NCBI GenBank assembly: GCA_964417895.1 | Contig: CAYQJS010000079.1 | Location: 1 to 16,798, forward strand | Reading direction: 5' to 3' | DNA: 16,798 nt | DNA from: CAYQJS01 sp964417895 | Lineage (GTDB): Bacteria > Chloroflexota > UBA6077 > SHYK01 | Shown: positions 6,941-14,687 of the stretch, in pieces | Layout: each line of letters begins with the position of its first letter | Position numbering within the stretch: the stretch's first letter is position 1 | Notes under the pieces: model-generated | Seen by the model: the letters and a program-made list of their open reading frames with translations, nothing else | Told to the model about the DNA's origin: nothing | Databases searched by the model: none | Made by a program: the position numbers and the translations under genes

Positions 6941-7014
6941 CGGCCGCAAGTCAAAGATCACCTCATTCACGACCTTTGCGCCGAACGTGAAGCATCCTAA
7001 GGAGAGGTTCTTGG

Positions 7015-7698
7015 CTACGCTATGCCCAGGAGTTGCGCATACTCCTCTGCGGGCCCGTCCCAGGCACGCCACGGCCCCGTCGGGATGTCCACCTCGTTCC
7101 AGATGATCCAGGCGTTGATGCGCCCTCGGTAATGCGTCGCGAGGCGCTCAACGAACCGGCCCCAATGGTTCTGTGGGTGATCCCAGGCCAGGGACAGATT
7201 GTGCGGCACTGCGTTGGGGGAGCGCGAGGCGCTGGCCCATCTCGGAGTGTTGACGATAACGCCCGCGAGCTCGCGCCCCCGCGCCAGCTCATCGTCGATA
7301 TAGGAATCGTTGTCGGTCGCGAAGCTGTTCCAATCTGCTGGCCCTGTGGGCTGAAAGGCGCTCCACCAGAACATCAAGCGGGACCAGCCAGCGCCAGCAA
7401 GGTCAGAGGCGTCAGGGGCCTCCCAGGCCTGGTTGATGCCGAAGCGGACGTCGCGGACGACCGGCGCAGGTTGTGCAGCGCCCGAGACCGCCAGCGCCCT
7501 ACTCACCGGGGAGAATGACGCCGCGGCGGCTAGGACGATGGCTGACAGAAATAGGAACGCGGCCCTACACGCCGGCGGACCCGAGATCGCGGCAAGCGAG
7601 AGCAGGCGGCGCGGGTTCTTTCGTGCGTCCGCCCGGGTTCTCCAGCGTAACGTCACCGAAATGACGTGCGAGACATCGGTAACTTTCATGCAGCACAT
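7015..7698 (-). pseudogene. Truncated secreted glycoside hydrolase-like protein
   Basis: An ORF of 227 codons reads as the N-terminal half of a cellulase/beta-galactosidase-type TIM-barrel hydrolase. It has a positively charged start and a hydrophobic stretch AAFLFLSAIVLAAAA (46-60), consistent with a signal peptide or anchor. Barrel-like text follows: VRFGINQAWEA (84-94) and GVIVNTPRWA (146-155). The acid/base motif INAWIIWNEVD is near 194-204, with the NE pair at 201-202. It then stops after EEYAQLLGIA, where relatives continue for the second half of the barrel with the nucleophile Glu. The 3' side runs into non-homologous DNA, so I regard it as truncated and probably inactive. A start at the second ATG (7689) is equally possible. 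It resembles hydrolases I recall from Chloroflexi. Confidence 0.6.
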
Positions 7699-7973
7699 GA
7701 CAGACTCTCATCACAGTGAGTAGCTGCACCCCGACCCGAGTCAGATCGCGGGTAATAGCCACGCTGCAATCGTTTGGTTATGGTGCAACGTCTGCGTCGG
7801 ATCCTTGTACTAGAACTCGGTTTCGATGCTGCCGCCCTGGGTGACAAACGACCGTGTGCTTCCCGTCCCAGGACAGGGTCATCCCCTGGCGATTTCATGA
7901 GCCGCCGTCCCAGGCTCCGAATATGGGAGCGCAGAACCGCGGCGGAGGCGGCACCTGCGCTCGTGATCCCCAC
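7699..7973. other. Intergenic region without a supported gene
   Basis: About 275 bases between the truncated hydrolase and the membrane-protein gene. A 95-codon minus-strand ORF covers most of it, but its composition (Arg/Ser-rich, no motif) does not look like a real protein. No terminator with a T-tract or clear promoter was recognised. Confidence 0.35.
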
Positions 7974-8492
7974 TCAGGGCCGTGCGAGGGCGAGTAGTGG
8001 GCTCGACGCCTGGCCCACGAACCCCAGGGTGATGACGGCTAGCGAGAAGCTCGCTCGTTTCCGATCGCGCCTTACGGTTAGATCAACCTTCTCGAACGCA
8101 CCTATTGATGAGAATCTGTTGGCCTCTGCATCGGAGATAAGAATGTTCCCGGCCAGCCACCAGACACCCACAACATCCAGCACCAAGCCTGTGATGGATA
8201 ACACAGGCGCCAGGGAGAGGGACAGTGCAGTGGCGACAAGGGGGCCTGCGATCAGAACCAGTACGACAACAGGTAGCTTTTCCGCGATCCAGTGGATAGC
8301 GTCTCGCGTCGGCCAGTCCCGGAGTTGCTCGTCTGTCATATCGTGGAAGTGGGCGGGACCTCTGACCAACGCACGCGCTCCATGCCGTTCGTTCCACTCG
8401 TCCACGGGGTTGTCCAATTCACGCGCGACGGGCTCGCATCTGAATAGGCGAAGCAGTGCTCCGTCGATCGGCCCTACGATCCACCCATACAT
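7974..8492 (-). CDS. Small three-helix membrane protein, function unknown
   Basis: Protein of 172 aa. A soluble N-terminal part contains charged text (ELDNPVDEWNERHGARALVRG, residues 25-45). Three hydrophobic segments follow at about 74-91 (PVVVLVLIAGPLVATALS), 95-118 (APVLSITGLVLDVVGVWWLAGNIL) and 148-168. I do not recognise the family. The coherent hydrophobic segments and their spacing support a real protein, and the antisense frame is clearly a shadow. The ATG at 8492 has a weak GGGGGCTGAG upstream. The coding sequence overlaps the end of the zinc-ribbon ORF by 19 bases. It is likely an accessory island gene. Confidence 0.6.
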   Translation of the reverse strand: MYGWIVGPIDGALLRLFRCEPVARELDNPVDEWNERHGARALVRGPAHFHDMTDEQLRDWPTRDAIHWIAEKLPVVVLVLIAGPLVATALSLSLAPVLSITGLVLDVVGVWWLAGNILISDAEANRFSSIGAFEKVDLTVRRDRKRASFSLAVITLGFVGQASSPLLALARP

Positions 8493-8875
8493 CTCAGCCC
8501 CCGGCTAGCGATGTGAGAGGCCCCCGGCGTTCGGGGAACATCATAGGGTTGGACCAGGGTCGGCGCGACCATAAAAAACCGAGCGCCTCGGGTCTGAGAC
8601 GATCGGCCGTGGTTCATCCACGAATGGTCTGGTCGGTAGTCGCACCATCTACCATCGTCGTCCTTCTGATGGCAGCTCAAGAACGGGTGCCCGTGCTTGC
8701 CCTTCATGCGCACCATTGGGGTCTGGTGCACCTCGCAGATCGGGACTGGCCCGTTCTCTTGGGACTGAGCCAGCTTCGGGAGGATGCTTTCGTGGAAAGC
8801 GAGCATCTCCGGGTCTGTGGTCTCTCGTCGGAGATCCTTGACTGCCGACGCCCGAACGATAGCTTTGTGCTGCAA
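8474..8875 (-). CDS. Small zinc-ribbon protein, possibly degraded at the 5' end
   Basis: An ORF of 133 codons with a single structured part at about 40-83. It is a CxxH-x17-C-x9-C arrangement (C47, H50, C68, C78) in the text ICEVHQTPMVRMKGKHGHPF followed by LSCHQKDDDGRWCDY. This looks like the zinc ribbons of topoisomerase/nuclease-associated domains that bind nucleic acid. The only standard start is TTG at 8875; a TGA lies in frame a few codons upstream and there is no good ribosome site, so the 5' end may be lost. The last 50 residues show no pattern. It lies downstream of the nuclease/ATPase pair on the same strand, 150 bases after it. It is a weak candidate accessory gene. Confidence 0.4.
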   Translation of the reverse strand: MQHKAIVRASAVKDLRRETTDPEMLAFHESILPKLAQSQENGPVPICEVHQTPMVRMKGKHGHPFLSCHQKDDDGRWCDYRPDHSWMNHGRSSQTRGARFFMVAPTLVQPYDVPRTPGASHIASRGLRCMGGS

Positions 8876-9025
8876 CCTTCTGGATGCCCGTCAAGACATC
8901 GCACGCACTGCCCCCTACACGGTGGCCGGTCTTGTGCGCGCGATAGAGCCACCAGGGTTAATCAGCGAGCTCTCGCTCGGAGGGCCACGGCGCTCCCTCA
9001 GTGAGAGGGGTTCGGGCGACCGGGC
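8876..9025. other. Spacer downstream of the ATPase gene
   Basis: No gene is supported. On the minus strand the near-palindrome AGCGAGAGCTCGCT (8964-8977) is followed by GATTAA. This is a weak hairpin about 50 bases past the ATPase stop, with no real T-tract. Confidence 0.25.
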
Positions 9026-11110
9026 CTACAACTCTATGAACTGGTCTCCGTTCCCCAGGCTAGATCGTGCCCATTCGAGTACCTCGTCCTCCTGGGTGAA
9101 GAGGATCACCTGGTGTTCCTGGCTCACTCCATGCAGCACCTCGAGAATGGCCTTGGTCCGCATCCGGTCGCTCTGTGCGGTAACGTCGTCAAGCAGCAGT
9201 GGGCAACTCTCCCCGGCCCGAGTGAGGTGTTCTGCCATCGCAACTCGCAGAAGCAGATAGACTTGTTCAGTGGTCCCGTGGGACAGGCGTACGGCCCGGC
9301 GCCACCGCCCGAGTCGGTCGTAAACCTGCACATCCAAAGTTTCCGGGTCTACGCGGACGTCAGCGTAGCGATTCATGGTCACGCTCGGCAGCCATCGGGA
9401 AACACTGGTACTCAATACGGGCGCGATGTCGCGATGAGCCCGTTCCTGAGCCTGTCCAAGGAATCCAGCGGTGAGATCCAGAACTCGTCCCAATTCCCGA
9501 ATCCGCTGCAGTTCATCCTGCGCGGCGGTTAGCTCCTCCTTCGCTTCGGCCACGCTCTTCAGTTGGCGGGCCCGTTCCGCGAGCCTCCCCCGGGCCACGT
9601 TTAAGCTGCTCGACGCTTCTTGAAGATCGTGCTCTATCTCCTCGACGTTTTTGAGAGAATCGCGTCCGATGCCGATTTCCTGGCTTTTGTCGTCAATCCA
9701 CTTTCGCAGGGACTCGGCCGGTTTATCCACGCTGGTGCCCACCACGCCACACTGAGCGGCTGCCGTAAGGAGCGCTTGATCGGCGCGGGCGCGTAGCTTG
9801 TCCACTTCGGCGGCCTGTCGTTCGGCCTCCAAACGATCCGCAAGCTCAACGGTCAGTTGCGATTTCTTAGCACGAGCCTGGCAGTCTTCTCTGTAACTCT
9901 GAAGAGCGTCGTCGACGTCATCTCCAACTGCCACTCCACGAAGCCCGAGTGCGTCGGCCAACTTGGACTTGGCGTCGGTCACCCCCTTCTCGAGGGCCGT
10001 CCTCTGGTGCTCCCAGCGCTCCCACTCGCGGCGAGACACTGAGCGCGCCGAGCCGTCACCCCGCGTCCGAACGAACAGGGTAACCCCCCCGAACATGAGC
10101 AAGACACCAGCTAGTGGATGCACGAGCAACCATGCGACGATTCCGACTGCAAACAGTGCAGCGGCAGCAATGGGGAACGCCTTCCCTGACTCGCTTGGCT
10201 CATCCTCGTCAGGCCGAGGCGGCTCACTGTCGGCATGCAGAGTGAGGCTGAGTCGGGCTACGCCCAGGACACCTTCGGCGGACTGCACATCCGTATGGAC
10301 CTCTGCGTCTCCATCTCCGACTTCCGGCAGTCCGTCCAGATCCTTCCTTATTTCATCCACTTTTCGCCCCCGGATGACGGGGATCGCCGGACGCTGATTC
10401 CAAGCTTCAAGTGCAGCCGCCGCCTTCGCAATCTGGAGGTAACTCTCAGTTTGAGCGGTCTTAAGCGCCAGTTCGTCTACTTGGGCAGCTAGCTCAAGGT
10501 AGGCCCGGTGGTCCCCTTCCGCACGGGTGAAGGTGAGCTCGGCGTCAGCAAGACGATTCATTGCCATTCGCAGGGGCCCGCGAGCGTTCACCTGCTCAGA
10601 CCCCACGCGATCTCGCTTGAACTCCAGCAACAGGGCTAGCGCAGCCGCCGCCGTAGTATCTCCGCCCGCTGCGGCCCGCTGAATGTGCTCTTGAAGCGCC
10701 CCGGCGTCTTCGATGACGCCAAGAATGTCGGCCTGTCGAATGCAGGCCACCGCGAGAAATGACGCCCGATCGAGGCCCAGCCACTTCGAGCCGTCAGGCG
10801 TACCCTCGTTCAGAATCTCTGCAGCGTAATCGTGGCCAGGCAAGTCGGCATCTCGCACCTGACAGAGCCGCCGATCGAGGTCATGGATGAGCTCAACTCG
10901 CCGCTCGTCTGCCAGGTGGATGGTGGCCTTCACCTGCCATCCGTGGATATCCCACGGACGATGCCGCTCAGTAAACTGTCGATCTCTGCGGCTTGGAGCG
11001 CCCCTGAAGCGTCTCAACCCGCAAAGTCCAGCGTAGAGGGCCGCGTGCCAGCTAGATTTGCCCGCTTCATTGCATCCGAAAATGACGCTCAGGCCGGGAG
11101 CCAGTTGCAA
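9026..11110 (-). CDS. SMC/YhaN-like ATPase (SbcC-like) with a transmembrane hairpin
   Basis: Protein of 694 aa from the TTG at 11110. Walker A GCNEAGKS is at 12-19, the ABC signature LSHGTTEQ at 609-616 and Walker B PLLLDDV at 637-643. Charged helical arms lie between about 180-300 and 360-560. Two hydrophobic segments (about 311-330 and 331-347, APIAAAALF-type then GVLLMFGGVTLFV) interrupt the arms where a hinge or Zn-hook would be. The ATPase could therefore be membrane-tethered. The family pairs with SbcD-like nucleases in DNA-end processing. Sequence before the TTG, read in frame from 11164, gives TRIESVTAEAFGPLAGAT. This is the expected first beta-strand of such ATPases, yet no standard start codon precedes it and the nuclease stop TAG abuts it. 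The true start is therefore uncertain. It lies directly downstream of the nuclease gene. Confidence 0.88.
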   Translation of the reverse strand: MQLAPGLSVIFGCNEAGKSSWHAALYAGLCGLRRFRGAPSRRDRQFTERHRPWDIHGWQVKATIHLADERRVELIHDLDRRLCQVRDADLPGHDYAAEILNEGTPDGSKWLGLDRASFLAVACIRQADILGVIEDAGALQEHIQRAAAGGDTTAAAALALLLEFKRDRVGSEQVNARGPLRMAMNRLADAELTFTRAEGDHRAYLELAAQVDELALKTAQTESYLQIAKAAAALEAWNQRPAIPVIRGRKVDEIRKDLDGLPEVGDGDAEVHTDVQSAEGVLGVARLSLTLHADSEPPRPDEDEPSESGKAFPIAAAALFAVGIVAWLLVHPLAGVLLMFGGVTLFVRTRGDGSARSVSRREWERWEHQRTALEKGVTDAKSKLADALGLRGVAVGDDVDDALQSYREDCQARAKKSQLTVELADRLEAERQAAEVDKLRARADQALLTAAAQCGVVGTSVDKPAESLRKWIDDKSQEIGIGRDSLKNVEEIEHDLQEASSSLNVARGRLAERARQLKSVAEAKEELTAAQDELQRIRELGRVLDLTAGFLGQAQERAHRDIAPVLSTSVSRWLPSVTMNRYADVRVDPETLDVQVYDRLGRWRRAVRLSHGTTEQVYLLLRVAMAEHLTRAGESCPLLLDDVTAQSDRMRTKAILEVLHGVSQEHQVILFTQEDEVLEWARSSLGNGDQFIEL

Positions 11111-11164
11111 GGTGGCTCCGGCGAGAGGGCCGAATGCTTCAGCGGTGACCGACTCGATTCTCGT

Positions 11165-12274
11165 CTAGATTGCCTCGAGGTCTTCCCGCCCGTCGAAAGC
11201 ACGAAGCCCGGTGGTGATTACTTGTCGCCGCTCCAACTCGGACAAGCTCGCATTGGCCTCGACGTAGCGCACGAATTGGCCGCGGACTGTCATGTCTCTC
11301 GCGATGGTCTCCAGATCGTAGGAGACATGAATCTTGCCGGGACGCGGAACGATCGCATCCATATCTGGGGCCACGTCCCCCAGGTCGCTCAGTTGCAGAT
11401 CAACTTCGCTGGCTAACTCTCCAGATAAGGTGACGCGCGCGACGCCGCGTAGTCCGGCAAGCCGTTCGGCCAGCCGGTCCCGTACCTCCTGCCTGCTGCT
11501 GCAGCCGCTGACGTCAAGAGCGATGTCATGTACTTCGGAAATCGCGACAGAGTGGCGCCGGGAGTCGACAATACCCCCATCTGTGACCGTAGCGATGATC
11601 GCTCCCCGTTCGCCGTCTTCTCCAAAAGTCAGCGGGTCGGGGTTTCCTGGGTAGGTGTATCTCGCCGTATCCCTGGGACTATGGTAGTGGCCGAGAAATG
11701 CGTGATCGAGCCCCGCTTGCTCAATCTGTTCGGCCGAGAAGGGGGCATGGTGTTCCTTGCCCTCCTCCCTTTGGGCGGCGCTCCATCCCCGCTCCGAACC
11801 ATGAAAAAGTGCGATGTTAACCCCGTCGCGGTCAACCTTAAATTCATCGAGAAATCCGGCGGTCGTCTTCGGCGCGCAATGAGCACCACCCCACAGTGTG
11901 AAACCATCTGCGAGAGCGAAGGGCTCCAGTCGGGTTGTCGTGAACACATGCACGTTGGGAGTCCATTCCACTTGGCGGTAGACGCTCGATGGTCCATACC
12001 AATCGTGATTTCCAGGGGCGAGGAAAACGGGGATCGGATGGAGTTCCGCAAAGGCCGAGCGGAGAAACTGTTCAGTGTCGGGAGACACCCGGTCATGCTC
12101 GTATAGGTCGCCGCCGCAAAGCACCGCATCAGCCTGCTCCTCTTGAGCGAGGCGTGTAATGCGCAACAACACGTCGCGCAGGGCTTGCCTTCGCCGTCGT
12201 CCGACCTCGCGCTTTGACGCCAGCCACGCGAAGTGGGAGTCGAGGTGAAGGTCTGAAAAAAGAACGAATTTCAT
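11165..12274 (-). CDS. SbcD-like metallophosphoesterase (DNA exonuclease)
   Basis: Protein of 369 aa with the calcineurin-like phosphoesterase motifs in order: D8-x-H10 (FSDLHLD), D56 (GGDLYEHD), N89-H90-D91 (PGNHDWYG), H158 (ALFHGSE), and H196-x-H198 (LGHYHSP). These make a complete two-metal site. The C-terminal part (after about 240) is the accessory domain seen in SbcD/Mre11-like proteins that contacts the ATPase. Related actinobacterial-type pairs are annotated as DNA repair exonucleases. The start ATG at 12274 is followed by MKFVLFSDLHLDSH, the usual beginning. Its stop TAG (11165-11167) is in the same frame as the downstream ATPase, and the two genes are certainly co-transcribed. The gene is divergent from a HEPN-type protein at 12468. 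Confidence 0.9.
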   Translation of the reverse strand: MKFVLFSDLHLDSHFAWLASKREVGRRRRQALRDVLLRITRLAQEEQADAVLCGGDLYEHDRVSPDTEQFLRSAFAELHPIPVFLAPGNHDWYGPSSVYRQVEWTPNVHVFTTTRLEPFALADGFTLWGGAHCAPKTTAGFLDEFKVDRDGVNIALFHGSERGWSAAQREEGKEHHAPFSAEQIEQAGLDHAFLGHYHSPRDTARYTYPGNPDPLTFGEDGERGAIIATVTDGGIVDSRRHSVAISEVHDIALDVSGCSSRQEVRDRLAERLAGLRGVARVTLSGELASEVDLQLSDLGDVAPDMDAIVPRPGKIHVSYDLETIARDMTVRGQFVRYVEANASLSELERRQVITTGLRAFDGREDLEAI

Positions 12275-12467
12275 GGAGCTCGACCCAACGCCGTGAGTCG
12301 CTCATTCTACGACTACCCAGGCGCCTAATCATAAAACATGCGTTCTGTAATATCCGGGGGTCCGCTTCATCGCCTGTTGGTGCGACGAGGGCTCGCGGTG
12401 AAGGCGGTGGACGGTTCCGGTCTGGTACCGTCAGGTGAGTGCAAGAAACGCCTGAGAAGGATGCGCT
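12275..12467. promoter_or_regulatory. Divergent intergenic region between the nuclease and Ymh-HEPN genes
   Basis: 193 bases shared by two divergent genes, so both promoters should lie here. The middle (about 12325-12355) is locally A/T-richer than the surroundings and has a possible extended -10-like TGTAATAT. No matching -35 or symmetric operator was recognised. AAGGA about 7 bases before the ATG at 12468 serves the HEPN gene. Confidence 0.4.
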
Positions 12468-13217
12468 ATGCTGGACAACCTCATGAGCGAGGGTCGGAGG
12501 CTTCTTGAAAAGACCCGGAGGCACTATCTCCAAGATCCGAACACCCTTCCGGTCGATGAACGGGTCACAGTAGCCGAGCTCGAGGGCTGGTATGCTGGGG
12601 TGGGGCGAGCGCTAATGGGCCTGTTTGGCGAGGGGTCACTCGAGCTCAGAATGTGGCGCGAGGGCGTTGACGAATCCCAACGACGCTCTTGGGAGGCCGT
12701 TTATCGTGGCGACTCCCCGCGCGGAGAGAGTTGGCCGGTGCATCTACTGGCCAACTCACTGGGAACCTTAACTGAGATCAAACTGGCAGCCCTCCCTTCG
12801 GACCGAGGTCCCGGCCAGGCGGTTCCATTCGATGGGCTGCACCCCCTTATCGTCGAAAAGTGCGCGACCTTTTACGCTCTGGGCGAGTACGACAGCGCGG
12901 TCTTCCATGCCTTTCGAGTTGTGGAGGAGCAGCTGCGCAAGAAACTAGGTGCGGCCGCAACCGATTTCGGCCTCTTGCTGGTATCAGCAGCTTTTGGCCA
13001 GAAAGATCCGAAACTTTGGGTCAGCGACGTTTCCGCTGAGCAGGAGGCTATTCATGCGCTATTTCGCGGGGCCATCGGAGCCTTCAAGAACCCTCTGAGT
13101 CATCGGTCAGTCGGATACTCCGACTCACAGCGAGTCCTTGAACTGCTCGCGTTTGCGAGCCTTCTCCTACGGATAATTGATGAAGCCAAGGTCAAGGACA
13201 CTGGATTCGACGGCTGA
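12468..13217 (+). CDS. TIGR02391 (Ymh)-type HEPN-like protein
   Basis: Protein of 249 aa. The C-terminal half matches my memory of the TIGR02391/Hypoth_Ymh family. It has LHPLIVEKCATFYALGEYDS (124-143), AVFHAFRVVEEQLRKKLG (144-161) and LFRGAIGAFKNPLSHRSV (198-215), followed by LLLRIIDEA (232-240). The family has the HEPN helical fold. The KNPLSH element (207-212) corresponds to the RX4-6H RNase motif with Lys in place of Arg. The N-terminal part (1-115) is an unassigned helical region. Ymh proteins often lie in restriction/abortive-infection contexts, so an RNA-targeting effector role is plausible but unproven. The ATG at 12468 has AAGGA upstream. It is divergent from the SbcD/SMC-like pair. 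Confidence 0.82.
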   Translation: MLDNLMSEGRRLLEKTRRHYLQDPNTLPVDERVTVAELEGWYAGVGRALMGLFGEGSLELRMWREGVDESQRRSWEAVYRGDSPRGESWPVHLLANSLGTLTEIKLAALPSDRGPGQAVPFDGLHPLIVEKCATFYALGEYDSAVFHAFRVVEEQLRKKLGAAATDFGLLLVSAAFGQKDPKLWVSDVSAEQEAIHALFRGAIGAFKNPLSHRSVGYSDSQRVLELLAFASLLLRIIDEAKVKDTGFDG

Positions 13218-13290
13218 GTCCTGCCTGCCGCTCCGGCGTCCTGGTCGTGGGGTAGTTGCCAATCGTGGTCGGCTGCTTGCCGAGAGGCTA

Positions 13291-13710
13291 CGATGCGCGA
13301 CGCGCGTCGGCGGCGACGGATACCCGGTGCAGGTCCGGCAAGTAGACCAGGATGGCAACGAGGTGGCAGGCCTGCGCACGCCAGACGTCGCGGTGCCCCT
13401 CGGCACGTATACGGGCTGGAACTTGCGCAAGCCTGGCTTCGGCGAAGGCGACCTACTGTCGATGAACGGGAGCTTCATCCCCTTCGCGCGGACGAAGGCC
13501 GAGCGGGAAGGGAGAGGGGAGCAGCGGCTCTCCATTGAGGAGCGCTACGGGAGCCACGAGGGGTACGTCCGAGCCGTGACACAAGCGGTGGAGCAACTCC
13601 TCGCCGACCGATTTCTCCTGGACTCGGACGCCGAGCGCTACATAGCGGCCACGAAGCGCAAGGATCCGCTCGATCCATCAGTGCCTCTGGGGCCATTGCT
13701 GCGTGATTAG
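13291..13710 (+). pseudogene. 5'-truncated alpha/beta-hydrolase (PF20091-type) C-terminal fragment
   Basis: The sequence reads as a C-terminal part only: VDQDGNEVAGLRTPDVAVPL, then GTYTGWNLRKPGF, then NGSFIPFARTKAER, ending with VPLGPLLRD and TAG at 13708-13710. This is the conserved tail of the alpha/beta-hydrolase_10 family (PF20091), whose members are about 450-700 aa. The catalytic region is missing: upstream of about 13291 the frame runs into the end of the Ymh gene with no homology. The frame stays open through 13177, but that part is a shadow. It ends 14 bases before the convergent epimerase gene. Its end also recurs, shorter, at 6302-6364. Confidence 0.78.
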
Positions 13711-13724
13711 CGGCGCGGGCCGCC

Positions 13725-14687
13725 TCAGCCGAGTCCGAGCTCCTCCGGGTACTTCCGCAGCCACTCGATCCACTCGGCCATGCCGCGGTTGAGGTCATAC
13801 TCGGGCTCCCAGCCGACGTCCCGCTTGATCAGGCTGATGTCCATGCCAATGTACGAGCGGCCACGGGGCGACTTGCCGGGCAGCGGGTCGATCTCCGCCT
13901 CGGGGTACTCTCGCTTGATGGCGTCCGCCATCTCCTGGTAGGTCCCTGGCCGACCACCGCTGATGTTGTAGGCCTGGCTGGGGAGGTTCCGCGCCATCGT
14001 GAGCATCTGGATGGCCCGCCCGCACTCCGGGATGTAGAGGGCGTCCTCCTGGTCTTCGGCGTACGGCGGTCCGCCCAGCACCCCTTCCCAGGAGACCGGG
14101 GTGCCCGATATGGCCGCCCGGAGCATGCGCGTATTCCTGCGGTTCTCCCGCTGATAGAGCGGCCCATACACGTTGCCGATGCGCAAGAACACGATATCGA
14201 GCCCGGTCTCGCCGGCGTAGTAGTTCCCCAGCACCTCTTCCGCCTTCTTGAAGGCTTCGGTCTCGCTCCGAGAGGTGGTCGGCAGAGGCATCGTCTCCCG
14301 GTAGGGGCCCTCGGTCACGCTGCCGTACACCGCGACGGAGCTGGCGTGCGAGAGCCGCGGCACGTCGTTGAGACGGGCGGCCTCCAGGACGTGGAGAAAG
14401 CCCTCCATCTTCACCCGGTAGTCCTCGCCCGCGGGCAGAGTGCCGCGGCGAGGCACAAAGAGATCGCAGATGGCGGTCGGCTTGTGTTTTCGGATGGCAT
14501 CCATGATGAGATAGGGGCTGTTGATGTCCACGGGCTCGATGAAGACCCGCTTGCCCACCTCATCCTTCAAGAACTCGGGCACCCGGGAGGACCGGTACTG
14601 GGTGAGCACGACGCTCTCCCCCGCGTCCAGAAAGGCGCGAGCCGTGTGCAGGCCGATAAAACCGAGGCCGCCCGTGATGAGGATCAT
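13725..14687 (-). CDS. NAD-dependent epimerase/dehydratase (extended SDR) with atypical active site
   Basis: Protein of 320 aa. The N-terminal Rossmann motif is MILITGGLGFIGLHTARAFL (1-20; GGLGFIG), followed by SHASSVAVYGSV (about 113-124) and ETEAFKKAEEVLGNYYAGE (about 141-159). FLRIGNVYGP and YNISGGRPGTYQEMADAIK support an extended-SDR sugar-epimerase-like fold. The catalytic YxxxK does not fit: by spacing, the Tyr position appears to hold Thr (TEAFK). The enzyme may therefore be a variant dehydrogenase/reductase or non-canonical. The ATG at 14687 overlaps the stop of the upstream racemase-like gene (ATGA), so the two are translationally coupled. A 33-residue in-frame extension upstream is shadow sequence and was discarded. 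Substrate unknown. Confidence 0.85.
   Translation of the reverse strand: MILITGGLGFIGLHTARAFLDAGESVVLTQYRSSRVPEFLKDEVGKRVFIEPVDINSPYLIMDAIRKHKPTAICDLFVPRRGTLPAGEDYRVKMEGFLHVLEAARLNDVPRLSHASSVAVYGSVTEGPYRETMPLPTTSRSETEAFKKAEEVLGNYYAGETGLDIVFLRIGNVYGPLYQRENRRNTRMLRAAISGTPVSWEGVLGGPPYAEDQEDALYIPECGRAIQMLTMARNLPSQAYNISGGRPGTYQEMADAIKREYPEAEIDPLPGKSPRGRSYIGMDISLIKRDVGWEPEYDLNRGMAEWIEWLRKYPEELGLG

Noticed and set aside
7774..8508. Plus-strand ORF of 244 codons
   Set aside because: Its translation is Ser/Thr/Arg-rich without motifs and lies antisense to the membrane protein, whose hydrophobic segments are coherent.
11417..12106. Plus-strand ORFs opposite the nuclease gene
   Set aside because: Antisense to a protein with a complete metallophosphoesterase motif set.
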